From assembly GCA_902779355.1 (NCBI GenBank), contig CACZBF010000008.1:1-64000 (forward strand): a stretch of 64,000 bases of DNA. Reading direction: 5' to 3'. This document shows, one piece after another, positions 1 through 7,207 of this stretch. The stretch comes from an uncultured Lachnospiraceae bacterium. GTDB lineage: Bacteria > Bacillota > Clostridia > Lachnospirales > Lachnospiraceae. The notes under the pieces were generated by a model. The model was not told the DNA's origin. It was given only the letters and a program-made list of their open reading frames with translations, and searched no databases. Both the position numbers and the translations under genes were made by a program. How positions within the stretch are numbered: position 1 is the first letter of the stretch; every line of letters starts with the position of its first letter.

Positions 1-2
1 TG

Positions 3-3000
3 AAGGAGCAGGGGCAGGAGCTTGAGAAGCAGGAGCAGAATGCGCAGCAGAAGGAGCAGCTTCGCGCAGAGATCAAAAAGGTCAGAAAAGATCTGGTCAG
101 GGCGCAGCAGAAGCTGTCCGGAGTGATGCCTTCACCCCAGAAGCAGTGGATGAACCAGGTGTACTCCAAAGAAAAGGTAAAAGCCAAGTATGAGGAGTGG
201 AAGAAGATCAATCCGGATCTTACGGAAGAGGATACCAGGGTCAACATGATCCTGCAGCAGTTCGGCACCGAGATCTGGAAACCGGAATATACACGGGCAC
301 TGCAGGCACTGGAAAATAATGGCATGTATCAGAAGGAGGGGAAACCTTACAAGTATGAGACAGGAGACAACAGCCGGTTTTGCGCCTTTGCGATCAGGGC
401 TGTCATGATGGACGAGCACGGGCAGCCCATCAATCAGACAGAGCTTGAAAAAGACAGACATAATAAGGAATGGCTGAGAGCCCTTCAAACCGGGGATGTG
501 GAGCTGAAGAACCGGGTGCTGCTGGATCAGTTTCACTATGTGGAGAATCTCAGGATCCCGAGTCCGCGGGAAATAAGGGAAAGGGGCATAGAGTTCTATT
601 TTGAAAAGGATCCGGCTCTTTTTTTCGATTGCATGCGTCTCGGCGGAATGTTTGATAATCTGAAAGGGATCGACAGCGTTGCAAGACAGTACGAGCAGGA
701 TCATCCGTTATTCAGTGCGAAGCTGACTGCGATCGGAACATTGGGCGGGATATTTGATACCTATATGAGGGGGAAGCATCTGTATCACCCTGAGAAAGGT
801 GTGGATGAGAAATTCCGCGAGGATGCGGAAGAGAAGATCTCAGAGGAGAGAATGGATGGTCTTTTCGAGACCTATCAGGGGTTTTATGACGCTGCATACA
901 AGGATCCTTACGGTGTAGGGATTGACGGCGTAGTACTGGGGTATCTGAATGAGAACGAAAGGGAGGCCCTGAAGCTCTACGCAGGCAGTCATCCCGATGA
1001 ATATGACAAGGAGATGCGCCGAAAGATCGTATCTCCCACGGAAAGTCCTCTGGGGACGGAGTTGCTCAAAAAAACGGCCGTGGAGGATCTTTCCGACCTG
1101 ACAGGGCAGGCCTATCAGGCTCTGCACGGCGCTACGATCTCCCGATCCAAAAGAACGCAGCGGGCGGAAACTGCGGTGGAGAAGAAAAAACTGCAGCGTG
1201 CCCTCAGAAACCGCCTGGAGAACTGCCTCATCGAGCGGCAGAGGGATCAGGCCATAGCTCTTGCCGGGGAACTGTTCCGCGAGGTGGAGCGTGTGGACGA
1301 AACCAGCGGGCAAACCATCAGGGAAATGAAGAGGATCGATGATCCGGAGGAAATCCTGCATGCACAAACGGATCCGGTGGTCCTGAAATTTGCCGGGGAG
1401 TGGACGGAGCTTGAAAACAAAAAAAAGCTCCTGACCGCCGCATCGGGACAGCTTCGGACGCCTGAAATGATCCGAAAGGCGGGAGAGATCATGGAAGGAC
1501 TGGATCTTTCCGCTTTTGAATACAGGAGCGATACCGAGTTTGTTTCCAAAATTCAGGACAACTACCGATGGATCCAGAAAGCGGACGCCCTGCGGGAGTA
1601 CTGCCAAATGGCACAGAGGAACGGCTGGATCCTGGTGAATTCCCCTGCATTGGAGGCGAGACTCCGGTTCTTTGCGGAGATGAAGGTGGATTATGACGCC
1701 AGGATCGCCATGATGAATTCACCCTACTATGCCCTTCTTGCCAACGCCGATCTCTCAGGGCTTTCCGATGCCGATCTGCAGCGGAAGGTGATGGAGGCCG
1801 AGGGGGGAAATCATGGAGATCTCGCAGAGTTCCTCAGGAATTACCGGATCTTAAAAAACCGGGGCGCAGCCTTCGGTAAGGGAGGAAAAGCAGACGATCG
1901 CCTTGCGATCCTTCTGAACCAGGTGCAGCCAAATGAGTCCCAGTATCATCCGGAAGAGAATGTGGAAGATGCCATTATACGGATGTCTGAAGAAGCGCAG
2001 AGCAGCCTCCAAACAGAAACCATCTCGACGGCAAACAAAGAGAAGACCAAAAATAACGAAAACAAGCAATCCGTAAACAAAGCGAAGACCAAAAATAACG
2101 AAACGCAGCAACCCCTAAACAAAGAGCAGACCAAGCTGAAGCCCCACCAGCAGACCGAGACTTATAAAAAGTCGCAGGCGGCCATACAAAAAATGCAGAC
2201 CAGACTCGAGCAGAACCCGAACTATGCGAAGTACTATCAGGAGGTGGAGAGTACGCCGGAGGCCATGGATCATAAGCTGAACGAGGTCCAGGCAGATTAC
2301 GATTTTCAGAATTTTGAAACCTTACAAATGGGTGAGGTGGATGGACTGAAATGCCGGTGTGAGAAGATCACAACGGAGATGCAGGAGTATACAAAGCAGT
2401 ATTATCAAGACTACAACGGGTACCTGCGGGGGACGAAATTAGACGTCAGGAAGGACACTCCGGAGAAAGTGAAGAAGCTGAAGGAGGGGCTGAAAGAGTG
2501 CAGGATCAGCCGCGACATCGTTGTACGGCGGGAGGTCGGCGGATTGGATGTCCTTGCAAACATGATGAATCTGCAGCTGGATAAGAAGGCAGACGGTTAT
2601 GCCGATAAGCTGAAGGACGCGGTCAAGGAAAAGGTCAAGGAGCACCAGGGCAAGGATGTGATCCTGACGGATCCCGCCTTCATCAGTACCACCTATGAAC
2701 CCGGGGGCAGCTGGATTACCGAGAACGAAGGCGTGGAATTCATCATCAATGTGAAGAAGGGCACCCAGGCCGTCAATACTTCCGGACTCAGTTCCAACCA
2801 GGGAGAGAACGAGATTCTGCTCAACGCGGGCACCAAATTCAAGCTGGTAAAGATCTATTATAACGGATGTGAAGGAGAGGAGGAGCGTCCTCTTTGTATA
2901 GAACAGATAGATAAGAATAAAGTCTTCCAGAAAGGGCGGAAATACTGGAAGGTTTATCTGGAGACCATCCCGTCAGAGAAAGAGGGGCAGCTGAAGGAAA

Positions 3001-3020
3001 ACGGAGGCGGCACTGAATAG
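3..3020 (+). CDS. Large coiled-coil protein with C-terminal ADP-ribosyltransferase domain (5' end outside window)
   Basis: The reading frame is open to the left edge, so the start lies outside the window; the first ATG (123) follows about 40 in-frame Glu/Gln/Lys-rich coiled-coil codons. The last ~250 residues fit the R-S-E class of ADP-ribosyltransferases, which move ADP-ribose from NAD to a protein. Seen: an Arg in SRDIVVRREVG (nt 2511-2540), the Ser-Thr-Thr of FISTT (nt 2679-2693), and the Glu-Asn-Glu pair in QGENEILL (nt 2799-2822), followed by GTKFKLVKI. Before it, YYQDYNGYLRG resembles the helix common to C3/VIP2-like enzymes. A Lys/Asn-rich linker with repeats of NKxKTKNNE (nt ~2030-2140) separates it from a long helical N-terminal region that I do not recognise. 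No signal peptide or secretion tag can be judged because the start is missing. Function as a toxin or effector is inference. Confidence 0.8.
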   Translation, partial: KEQGQELEKQEQNAQQKEQLRAEIKKVRKDLVRAQQKLSGVMPSPQKQWMNQVYSKEKVKAKYEEWKKINPDLTEEDTRVNMILQQFGTEIWKPEYTRALQALENNGMYQKEGKPYKYETGDNSRFCAFAIRAVMMDEHGQPINQTELEKDRHNKEWLRALQTGDVELKNRVLLDQFHYVENLRIPSPREIRERGIEFYFEKDPALFFDCMRLGGMFDNLKGIDSVARQYEQDHPLFSAKLTAIGTLGGIFDTYMRGKHLYHPEKGVDEKFREDAEEKISEERMDGLFETYQGFYDAAYKDPYGVGIDGVVLGYLNENEREALKLYAGSHPDEYDKEMRRKIVSPTESPLGTELLKKTAVEDLSDLTGQAYQALHGATISRSKRTQRAETAVEKKKLQRALRNRLENCLIERQRDQAIALAGELFREVERVDETSGQTIREMKRIDDPEEILHAQTDPVVLKFAGEWTELENKKKLLTAASGQLRTPEMIRKAGEIMEGLDLSAFEYRSDTEFVSKIQDNYRWIQKADALREYCQMAQRNGWILVNSPALEARLRFFAEMKVDYDARIAMMNSPYYALLANADLSGLSDADLQRKVMEAEGGNHGDLAEFLRNYRILKNRGAAFGKGGKADDRLAILLNQVQPNESQYHPEENVEDAIIRMSEEAQSSLQTETISTANKEKTKNNENKQSVNKAKTKNNETQQPLNKEQTKLKPHQQTETYKKSQAAIQKMQTRLEQNPNYAKYYQEVESTPEAMDHKLNEVQADYDFQNFETLQMGEVDGLKCRCEKITTEMQEYTKQYYQDYNGYLRGTKLDVRKDTPEKVKKLKEGLKECRISRDIVVRREVGGLDVLANMMNLQLDKKADGYADKLKDAVKEKVKEHQGKDVILTDPAFISTTYEPGGSWITENEGVEFIINVKKGTQAVNTSGLSSNQGENEILLNAGTKFKLVKIYYNGCEGEEERPLCIEQIDKNKVFQKGRKYWKVYLETIPSEKEGQLKENGGGTE

Positions 3021-3059
3021 AAGTGAGGGGCAGCCGAAGGAGAACGGAGACGGCACTGA
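2982..3059. repeat. 35-bp imperfect direct repeat across the stop codon of the ADP-ribosyltransferase gene
   Basis: Copies at 2982-3016 and 3025-3059 begin GAGGGGCAG and end CGGCACTGA, differ at three positions, and have a 43-bp period. The TAG stop of the upstream gene falls between them. The period is not a multiple of three, so the second copy is read in another frame if at all. It looks like a local duplication of the gene's last codons. Confidence 0.75.
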
Positions 3060-3080
3060 GGAGAAAAGAGAGGTACAGCT

Positions 3081-3299
3081 ATGGCAGAAGAGAACAGCCT
3101 GGAAGAACGGATGACCGACAGTCTCGGTCTCAGGGAGCTCACGGAGGAGACGATGTGCTGCGTGAACTGCAGGCACAGAGAGGGTGAGGTCTTAAGCTGC
3201 GGCGTCTATGCGCAGAAGCCGGATGATGTCCTGGACGGGGAAGATTGTGCATATTTTGAGCAGGAGCAGGAAGAGTATGATATAATAGGGAAAAGATAA
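3081..3299 (+). CDS. Small acidic Cys-rich protein downstream of the ADP-ribosyltransferase
   Basis: A 72-residue protein with a good ribosome binding site (AGAGAGG) 60 bp after the preceding gene. It is acidic and carries a compact cysteine pattern: CCVNCRH, then SCGVYAQKPDDVLDG, then DCAYFEQ. The order CxxC...C..Y..KP..VL.G..C.YFE suggests a small metal-binding or disulfide fold, but I cannot name a family. Its position directly behind a toxin-like gene makes an accessory, adaptor or immunity role possible; that is only inference from context. The next gene (an MscS-type channel) starts 21 bp later, so all three could be co-transcribed. Confidence 0.6.
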   Translation: MAEENSLEERMTDSLGLRELTEETMCCVNCRHREGEVLSCGVYAQKPDDVLDGEDCAYFEQEQEEYDIIGKR

Positions 3300-3320
3300 A
3301 AGAGGGAGGACTTCCGATTC

Positions 3321-4712
3321 ATGGAATCACAAGGCGGATTTCTGGCAAAAGTGATACTGGCACTTGCCATCGCCGGGTTTATCATCGTGATGAACGATGT
3401 TGTTCTGCGGATTTACCTGAAAGAAAAAAAGAGACCGCAGTTTGTCTTTCTGCGACGGCTGATCCGCTTTGCAACATTGGTGATCCTGGCTTTGTTTCTC
3501 ATCGCAGAGTATTGGGGTATGACGAGACTCGCCAATCTCCTTGCCGGGTCGGTTGCCATCATCAGTGGTATTGTCGCCTTTGCCTGCCAGAGTATTTTCC
3601 GGGACTTTTTTGAGGGGCTCGTGATCTCCATCAGCCGTCCCTTTGACATTGGAGACCGGCTGATGCTGGATTCGATCGGGAAACCGTCTGTTGTGGAAGA
3701 GATCACGGCGCATCATGTGGTATTGAAGACCATGGACGGGATCCGCTATATCGTTCCAAACAGTAAGGTCAGCAGTGAGGTCATCACAAATACCAGTTAC
3801 AGACAGCGGCTTCGGGGGACGTTTATTTCCGTTCCGGTCAGCTACAACACCGACCTTCCGAAGGCCATGGCACTGGTACTGGAGGCAGTGAAGGAATGTC
3901 CCCACACCTTTCCGAATGTGGAAGCGAATACGGATCTGGGTGGCTACGGAGATGTCTATTTTACGGGATTCCAGGACAGTAGCCTGTTACTGGAGACGGT
4001 GATCTGGACAGAGCCGGAGACGGACAATTTCCTGGCCGGGAGCGAAGTGCGCTCCGCTATTCTGAATAAGTTCCGCGAGAATGACGTGGAGATCCCCTAC
4101 AGTTATGTGAATGTGATCGAAAAGGAAGAGGAGAACGCCGCACCGGTGGAGGACTCCGCCGGGATCCGGAAACGGAATGTCCGGATCAAGACCGATGCGG
4201 TGGAGGTCCGGATGGGTGCATGGGATATCCAGCAGGTACGGGACAAGACAAAAGAATATGCAAAATACCACGGGATTCCGGAGGAACAGACCCAGGAATT
4301 GATGCTGATGTCGGAGGAACTGATGTTGTTCGCCGAAAACGTGATCGGAGTCAGAGCAGGGCGGTTCTGGGTCGAAGGAAAGAAGGAACGGACTCTGATG
4401 CATTTCCGGACCAAGATCAATCTGGATCAGGAAAAGAAGGAGGATGTGCTGCAATTGTCCTCATCCGGGAAAAACGAGGCACAACGCGGATTTGTGGGTC
4501 TCGTGCGTGACTCCATCCTGAAATGGGATTCCAATGAAGGCAAAAAAATGGTATCCTATTCAGGGTACATCAAAGATCTGGACCATCCGGATGAGGACCT
4601 GGAACTGAAGCTTCTGACCGGCCTTGCGGATGATATCAAGGTGTCCATCTGGCGCCAGACGACAGAGATCATCTGTATCAAGAAGATCAGAAACAGAGGC
4701 GGCCACCGTTAA
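3321..4712 (+). CDS. MscS-type mechanosensitive channel with extra C-terminal domain
   Basis: 463 residues. The N-terminal half is a small-conductance mechanosensitive channel: hydrophobic segments near residues 9-29, 42-62 and 68-95, the last being the pore helix (GSVAIISGIVAFACQSIF), then the beta domain with RPFDIGDRL, VVEEITAHHVVLKTMDG and IVPNSKV. Such channels open under membrane tension to release solutes in hypo-osmotic shock. After the channel's alpha/beta domain (to about residue 275) there is an unusual ~180-residue extension. Its stretch GIPEEQTQELMLMSEELMLFAENVI resembles the helix of SpoIIAB/RsbW-like GHKL ATPases that carries the N-box Asn, but no clear G-box is visible, so the assignment is weak. 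The family usually ends without such a domain. Start follows GAGGGAGGA. Confidence 0.85.
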   Translation: MESQGGFLAKVILALAIAGFIIVMNDVVLRIYLKEKKRPQFVFLRRLIRFATLVILALFLIAEYWGMTRLANLLAGSVAIISGIVAFACQSIFRDFFEGLVISISRPFDIGDRLMLDSIGKPSVVEEITAHHVVLKTMDGIRYIVPNSKVSSEVITNTSYRQRLRGTFISVPVSYNTDLPKAMALVLEAVKECPHTFPNVEANTDLGGYGDVYFTGFQDSSLLLETVIWTEPETDNFLAGSEVRSAILNKFRENDVEIPYSYVNVIEKEEENAAPVEDSAGIRKRNVRIKTDAVEVRMGAWDIQQVRDKTKEYAKYHGIPEEQTQELMLMSEELMLFAENVIGVRAGRFWVEGKKERTLMHFRTKINLDQEKKEDVLQLSSSGKNEAQRGFVGLVRDSILKWDSNEGKKMVSYSGYIKDLDHPDEDLELKLLTGLADDIKVSIWRQTTEIICIKKIRNRGGHR

Positions 4713-4752
4713 AAGGATGTCAGTGCTCGGCCGGACAGGATAGGGAGAAAAA

Positions 4753-5568
4753 ATGAATTACTTGTGGATTGACGAAAAGAACCGGAATTCCTTCCGGAGC
4801 GTGCTGCCGAAATCCTTTACCGAAGGAAAGGATAAGGTCTGCTTCGGTGCGTACGATGACGACGGCTTCGTGTGTGGCGCGCTCTGCTATCGCTATGCGA
4901 ATTATCAGTATGACATCCTTTGGATCTATGTGGAGGAGGAGAAGCGGCGACAGGGCGTCGCAACGGGACTTTTGGACCTGCTGTTTCGGATCGTCGGGAA
5001 GTCCGGTGAGATCTACCCCGTCAGCGCGCTGTTTGAGCCATCGTTAGAGGAGAGCCTTTACGGCTTTTTCATGGCCTATTCCAAGATGGAGACGACCTAT
5101 TCCCATGACAGGTTTTATGTCCTGCCGAGAGAGATCCGCGGGATCAAAATTCCCGGAACGGGCACGAAGGACACGCTGCCACAGGAGGATTTTTTCAAAC
5201 TTCCGGAGGCGGCTCAGAAGAAGATTTTGTATCAGCTGGAAGTCGAATGCAATTACGTCGTGCCGGATTTTGAGGAATGGAAGAAGAATGCGGCGCCCGA
5301 GCTTTGCCGCGTGATCCTGCACAACGGGACGCTGATGGACCTGCTGCTTGTGCAAAAAAGACCGGACGGGAACCTCGAGCTTTCCTATCTGTACAGCAAA
5401 TATCCGAAAGGCCTGGTGGAGCTTCTCACGGAGGCGGCCTGGGATACGGAAAGCTATTATCCGAATGCGAAACTGGTGTTTGACGCCGTGAATGAGGAGT
5501 CCGCATCGATGGCGAAGAAACTGTTTCCGCAGGCGGAGAGAGTGCCGATCTACGAGGCGGAATGGTAG
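4753..5568 (+). CDS. GNAT-family N-acetyltransferase
   Basis: 271 residues. The first ~100 have the GNAT fold signature: a beta strand DILWIYVEEEKRRQ followed by the acetyl-CoA pyrophosphate loop RRQGVATGLL, then a helix LLDLLFRIV. The rest (100-271) is less conserved and may be a second, degenerate acetyltransferase half, as seen in two-domain members of this superfamily. Substrate unknown. The gene begins 40 bp after the MscS-type gene with a GGATAGGGAG ribosome binding site and could share its transcript; a separate promoter follows its stop at ~5572. Confidence 0.75.
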   Translation: MNYLWIDEKNRNSFRSVLPKSFTEGKDKVCFGAYDDDGFVCGALCYRYANYQYDILWIYVEEEKRRQGVATGLLDLLFRIVGKSGEIYPVSALFEPSLEESLYGFFMAYSKMETTYSHDRFYVLPREIRGIKIPGTGTKDTLPQEDFFKLPEAAQKKILYQLEVECNYVVPDFEEWKKNAAPELCRVILHNGTLMDLLLVQKRPDGNLELSYLYSKYPKGLVELLTEAAWDTESYYPNAKLVFDAVNEESASMAKKLFPQAERVPIYEAEW

Positions 5569-5571
5569 GAT

Positions 5572-5600
5572 TTGCCGAAAGCAAAAAAGAAAGGTATGAT
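5572..5600 (+). promoter_or_regulatory. Sigma-A-type promoter for the lipoprotein / two-component group
   Basis: TTGCCG (5572-5577), 17-bp spacer, TATGAT (5595-5600), 38 bp before the lipoprotein start. It is well placed to drive the lipoprotein, response regulator and hybrid kinase genes. Confidence 0.55.
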
Positions 5601-5638
5601 AGTAGATAGTTTAAAAAAGTTGATAGGGGGAAAAACGT

Positions 5639-6415
5639 ATGAAACTGAATGAGTTAAAAAAATGGCTTGCAATCGGTGCGGCAGTGATGATGGGGCTTTC
5701 CTTAACAGCCTGCGCGAACCAGCAGGAGACCGTGCAGGAAGCACCTGTAGCGACGGAAGTCGTGGAAGAGCCTGCAGAGGAAGAAGTAGAAGAAGAAGTA
5801 GAAGAAGAATATGTAGAAGAAGAGTACGAAGAGGATGTCGAAGCAGAGAGCGTGAGCAAAGCAGCTTCCACACAGGGATCGATCTCCTTCGATGACGTGA
5901 TGGACAGTTATAACCAGCTGGTGGATCTCTACAATCAGGTCTATGGCCTGTATCAGGACGAGACTGTGCCGCAGGACGACGGCGTGGAAGAGATCTTAAA
6001 CGACATCAGCGCATCATTGGATGAGATCGCGGGCCTGAGTGAAGAGGATATCCCGACGGATGAGGACAAGATGGCAGTGCTGACCACGATCGGGGAACTG
6101 GGCGGGACGCTCAATGATCTGATCGAGCCCCTCGTAGAGGCTTCCAATGAGACTGTGAGCGAGCAGGATTATTATAACCGCCTGCTTGATCTGGTGCAGC
6201 AGAATTACGATTACATGAATACGTATTTCAACTCCGTATGGGATCACCTTGCAACCTACGGCGGTACTGAGGATCAGATTGAGGGCGTCGTGATGGCAAG
6301 GGATGCGATCGGTGATATCAGCAACCTTTCCTCGTCGACCTCTGAGGATCTTGAGACCATCAACGATAACATCAATTACGTGATCGACCTGCTGGATGCG
6401 ATCTGCGGACGGTAA
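5639..6415 (+). CDS. Acidic surface lipoprotein upstream of a two-component pair
   Basis: 258 residues. It begins with a lipoprotein signal peptide: KK, a hydrophobic core, and the lipobox LTAC (Cys at residue ~25), so it should be anchored on the outer face of the membrane. Right after the Cys comes a very acidic, low-complexity stretch (residues ~30-65, runs of EEEVEEEYVEEE) likely to be a flexible spacer. The remaining ~190 residues look helical, with repeated NQLVDLYNQVYGLYQ and NYDYMNTYFNSVW type segments; no known domain is recognised. It precedes a response regulator and a Cache-domain hybrid kinase by 48 bp, so a role in signal sensing is plausible. Ribosome binding site: ATAGGGGGA. 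Confidence 0.75.
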   Translation: MKLNELKKWLAIGAAVMMGLSLTACANQQETVQEAPVATEVVEEPAEEEVEEEVEEEYVEEEYEEDVEAESVSKAASTQGSISFDDVMDSYNQLVDLYNQVYGLYQDETVPQDDGVEEILNDISASLDEIAGLSEEDIPTDEDKMAVLTTIGELGGTLNDLIEPLVEASNETVSEQDYYNRLLDLVQQNYDYMNTYFNSVWDHLATYGGTEDQIEGVVMARDAIGDISNLSSSTSEDLETINDNINYVIDLLDAICGR

Positions 6416-6417
6416 AG

Positions 6418-6448
6418 CCACCTCATGGATAGTTGGTGCCACCTCATG
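6418..6448. repeat. Two 11-bp direct repeats containing an anti-Shine-Dalgarno-like core
   Basis: GCCACCTCATG occurs at 6418-6428 and 6438-6448, in the 48-bp gap between the lipoprotein and response regulator genes. The core CACCTC is complementary to a Shine-Dalgarno sequence, and the regulator's own site (GAAGGAG, 6451-6457) lies immediately after. Pairing between them is possible but unproven. Confidence 0.5.
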
Positions 6449-6463
6449 CCGAAGGAGTAACGC

Positions 6464-7204
6464 ATGAAAGAAAAGATATTGATGGTCGGAAAATTGACGG
6501 GTGTGCTGACGAACATTCACGAAACGATTGAATCGGCGTATGAGGTGCAGCTTTGCGATCTGAATCTGAAAAGCGTTTCCGGGCTGGTGAAAGTCATCCG
6601 CCCGGCGATGATGATCATCTGCACCATCGGAGAATATGAAGTCGACAAGGAATTCTTTTACTGGCTGCGCAGAGAGCACCCGGGTCTGCCGGCCATGATC
6701 ATCACCAACAAAAAGGATGAAGAGACGATCCATAGGATCTGCCAGGGAAGCAAATATATCTTCCTTTGTCCTCCCGTCGATCTGGATACGATCCTGACCC
6801 GCTGTGTGGAGCTGATGGATAGAAGCACCTTGAAATCCACGAAAAAACATATTCTGACCATTGATGATTCCCCCACCGTTTTGCGTAATGTCAAGGCGAT
6901 ATTGGAAGACAAATATGATGTCTACCTTGCCACGGGCGGAGAAATGGGGATCAAAAAAGCCATGGAGGCAGCGCCGGATCTTATTCTGCTGGATTACGAG
7001 ATGCCGGAAATGGACGGGCGAGAGACTTTTCTGAACCTGCAGGTGGAGGAAAAGACGGAAGGGATCCCGGTGGTCTTTCTGACTAGCGTGGCAGACCAAA
7101 AGCGAGTGACGGACGTGGCAAAAATGCATCCGGCGGGCTATATATTAAAGCCCATCGATGCGGATATTTTGCTGAAGACCGTGAAGGATGTGCTGGGAGA
7201 TTAA
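6464..7204 (+). CDS. Response regulator with degenerate N-terminal receiver-like half and C-terminal receiver
   Basis: 246 residues. The C-terminal ~120 residues are a full receiver domain: acidic pair in TIDDSPTVLRN, phospho-acceptor Asp177 in LLDYEMPEMDG, the Thr/Ser in FLTSVAD, and Lys in YILKPID. The N-terminal half (ILMVGKLTG... AMIITNKKDEE... FLCPPVD) has the strand-helix rhythm of a receiver but lacks the catalytic acids, so it is probably a pseudo-receiver. There is no DNA-binding or enzymatic output domain, so it probably acts by protein contact or as a phosphate shuttle. The hybrid kinase gene starts 3 bp after its stop, which marks them as partners. Confidence 0.85.
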   Translation: MKEKILMVGKLTGVLTNIHETIESAYEVQLCDLNLKSVSGLVKVIRPAMMIICTIGEYEVDKEFFYWLRREHPGLPAMIITNKKDEETIHRICQGSKYIFLCPPVDLDTILTRCVELMDRSTLKSTKKHILTIDDSPTVLRNVKAILEDKYDVYLATGGEMGIKKAMEAAPDLILLDYEMPEMDGRETFLNLQVEEKTEGIPVVFLTSVADQKRVTDVAKMHPAGYILKPIDADILLKTVKDVLGD

Positions 7205-7207
7205 GAC

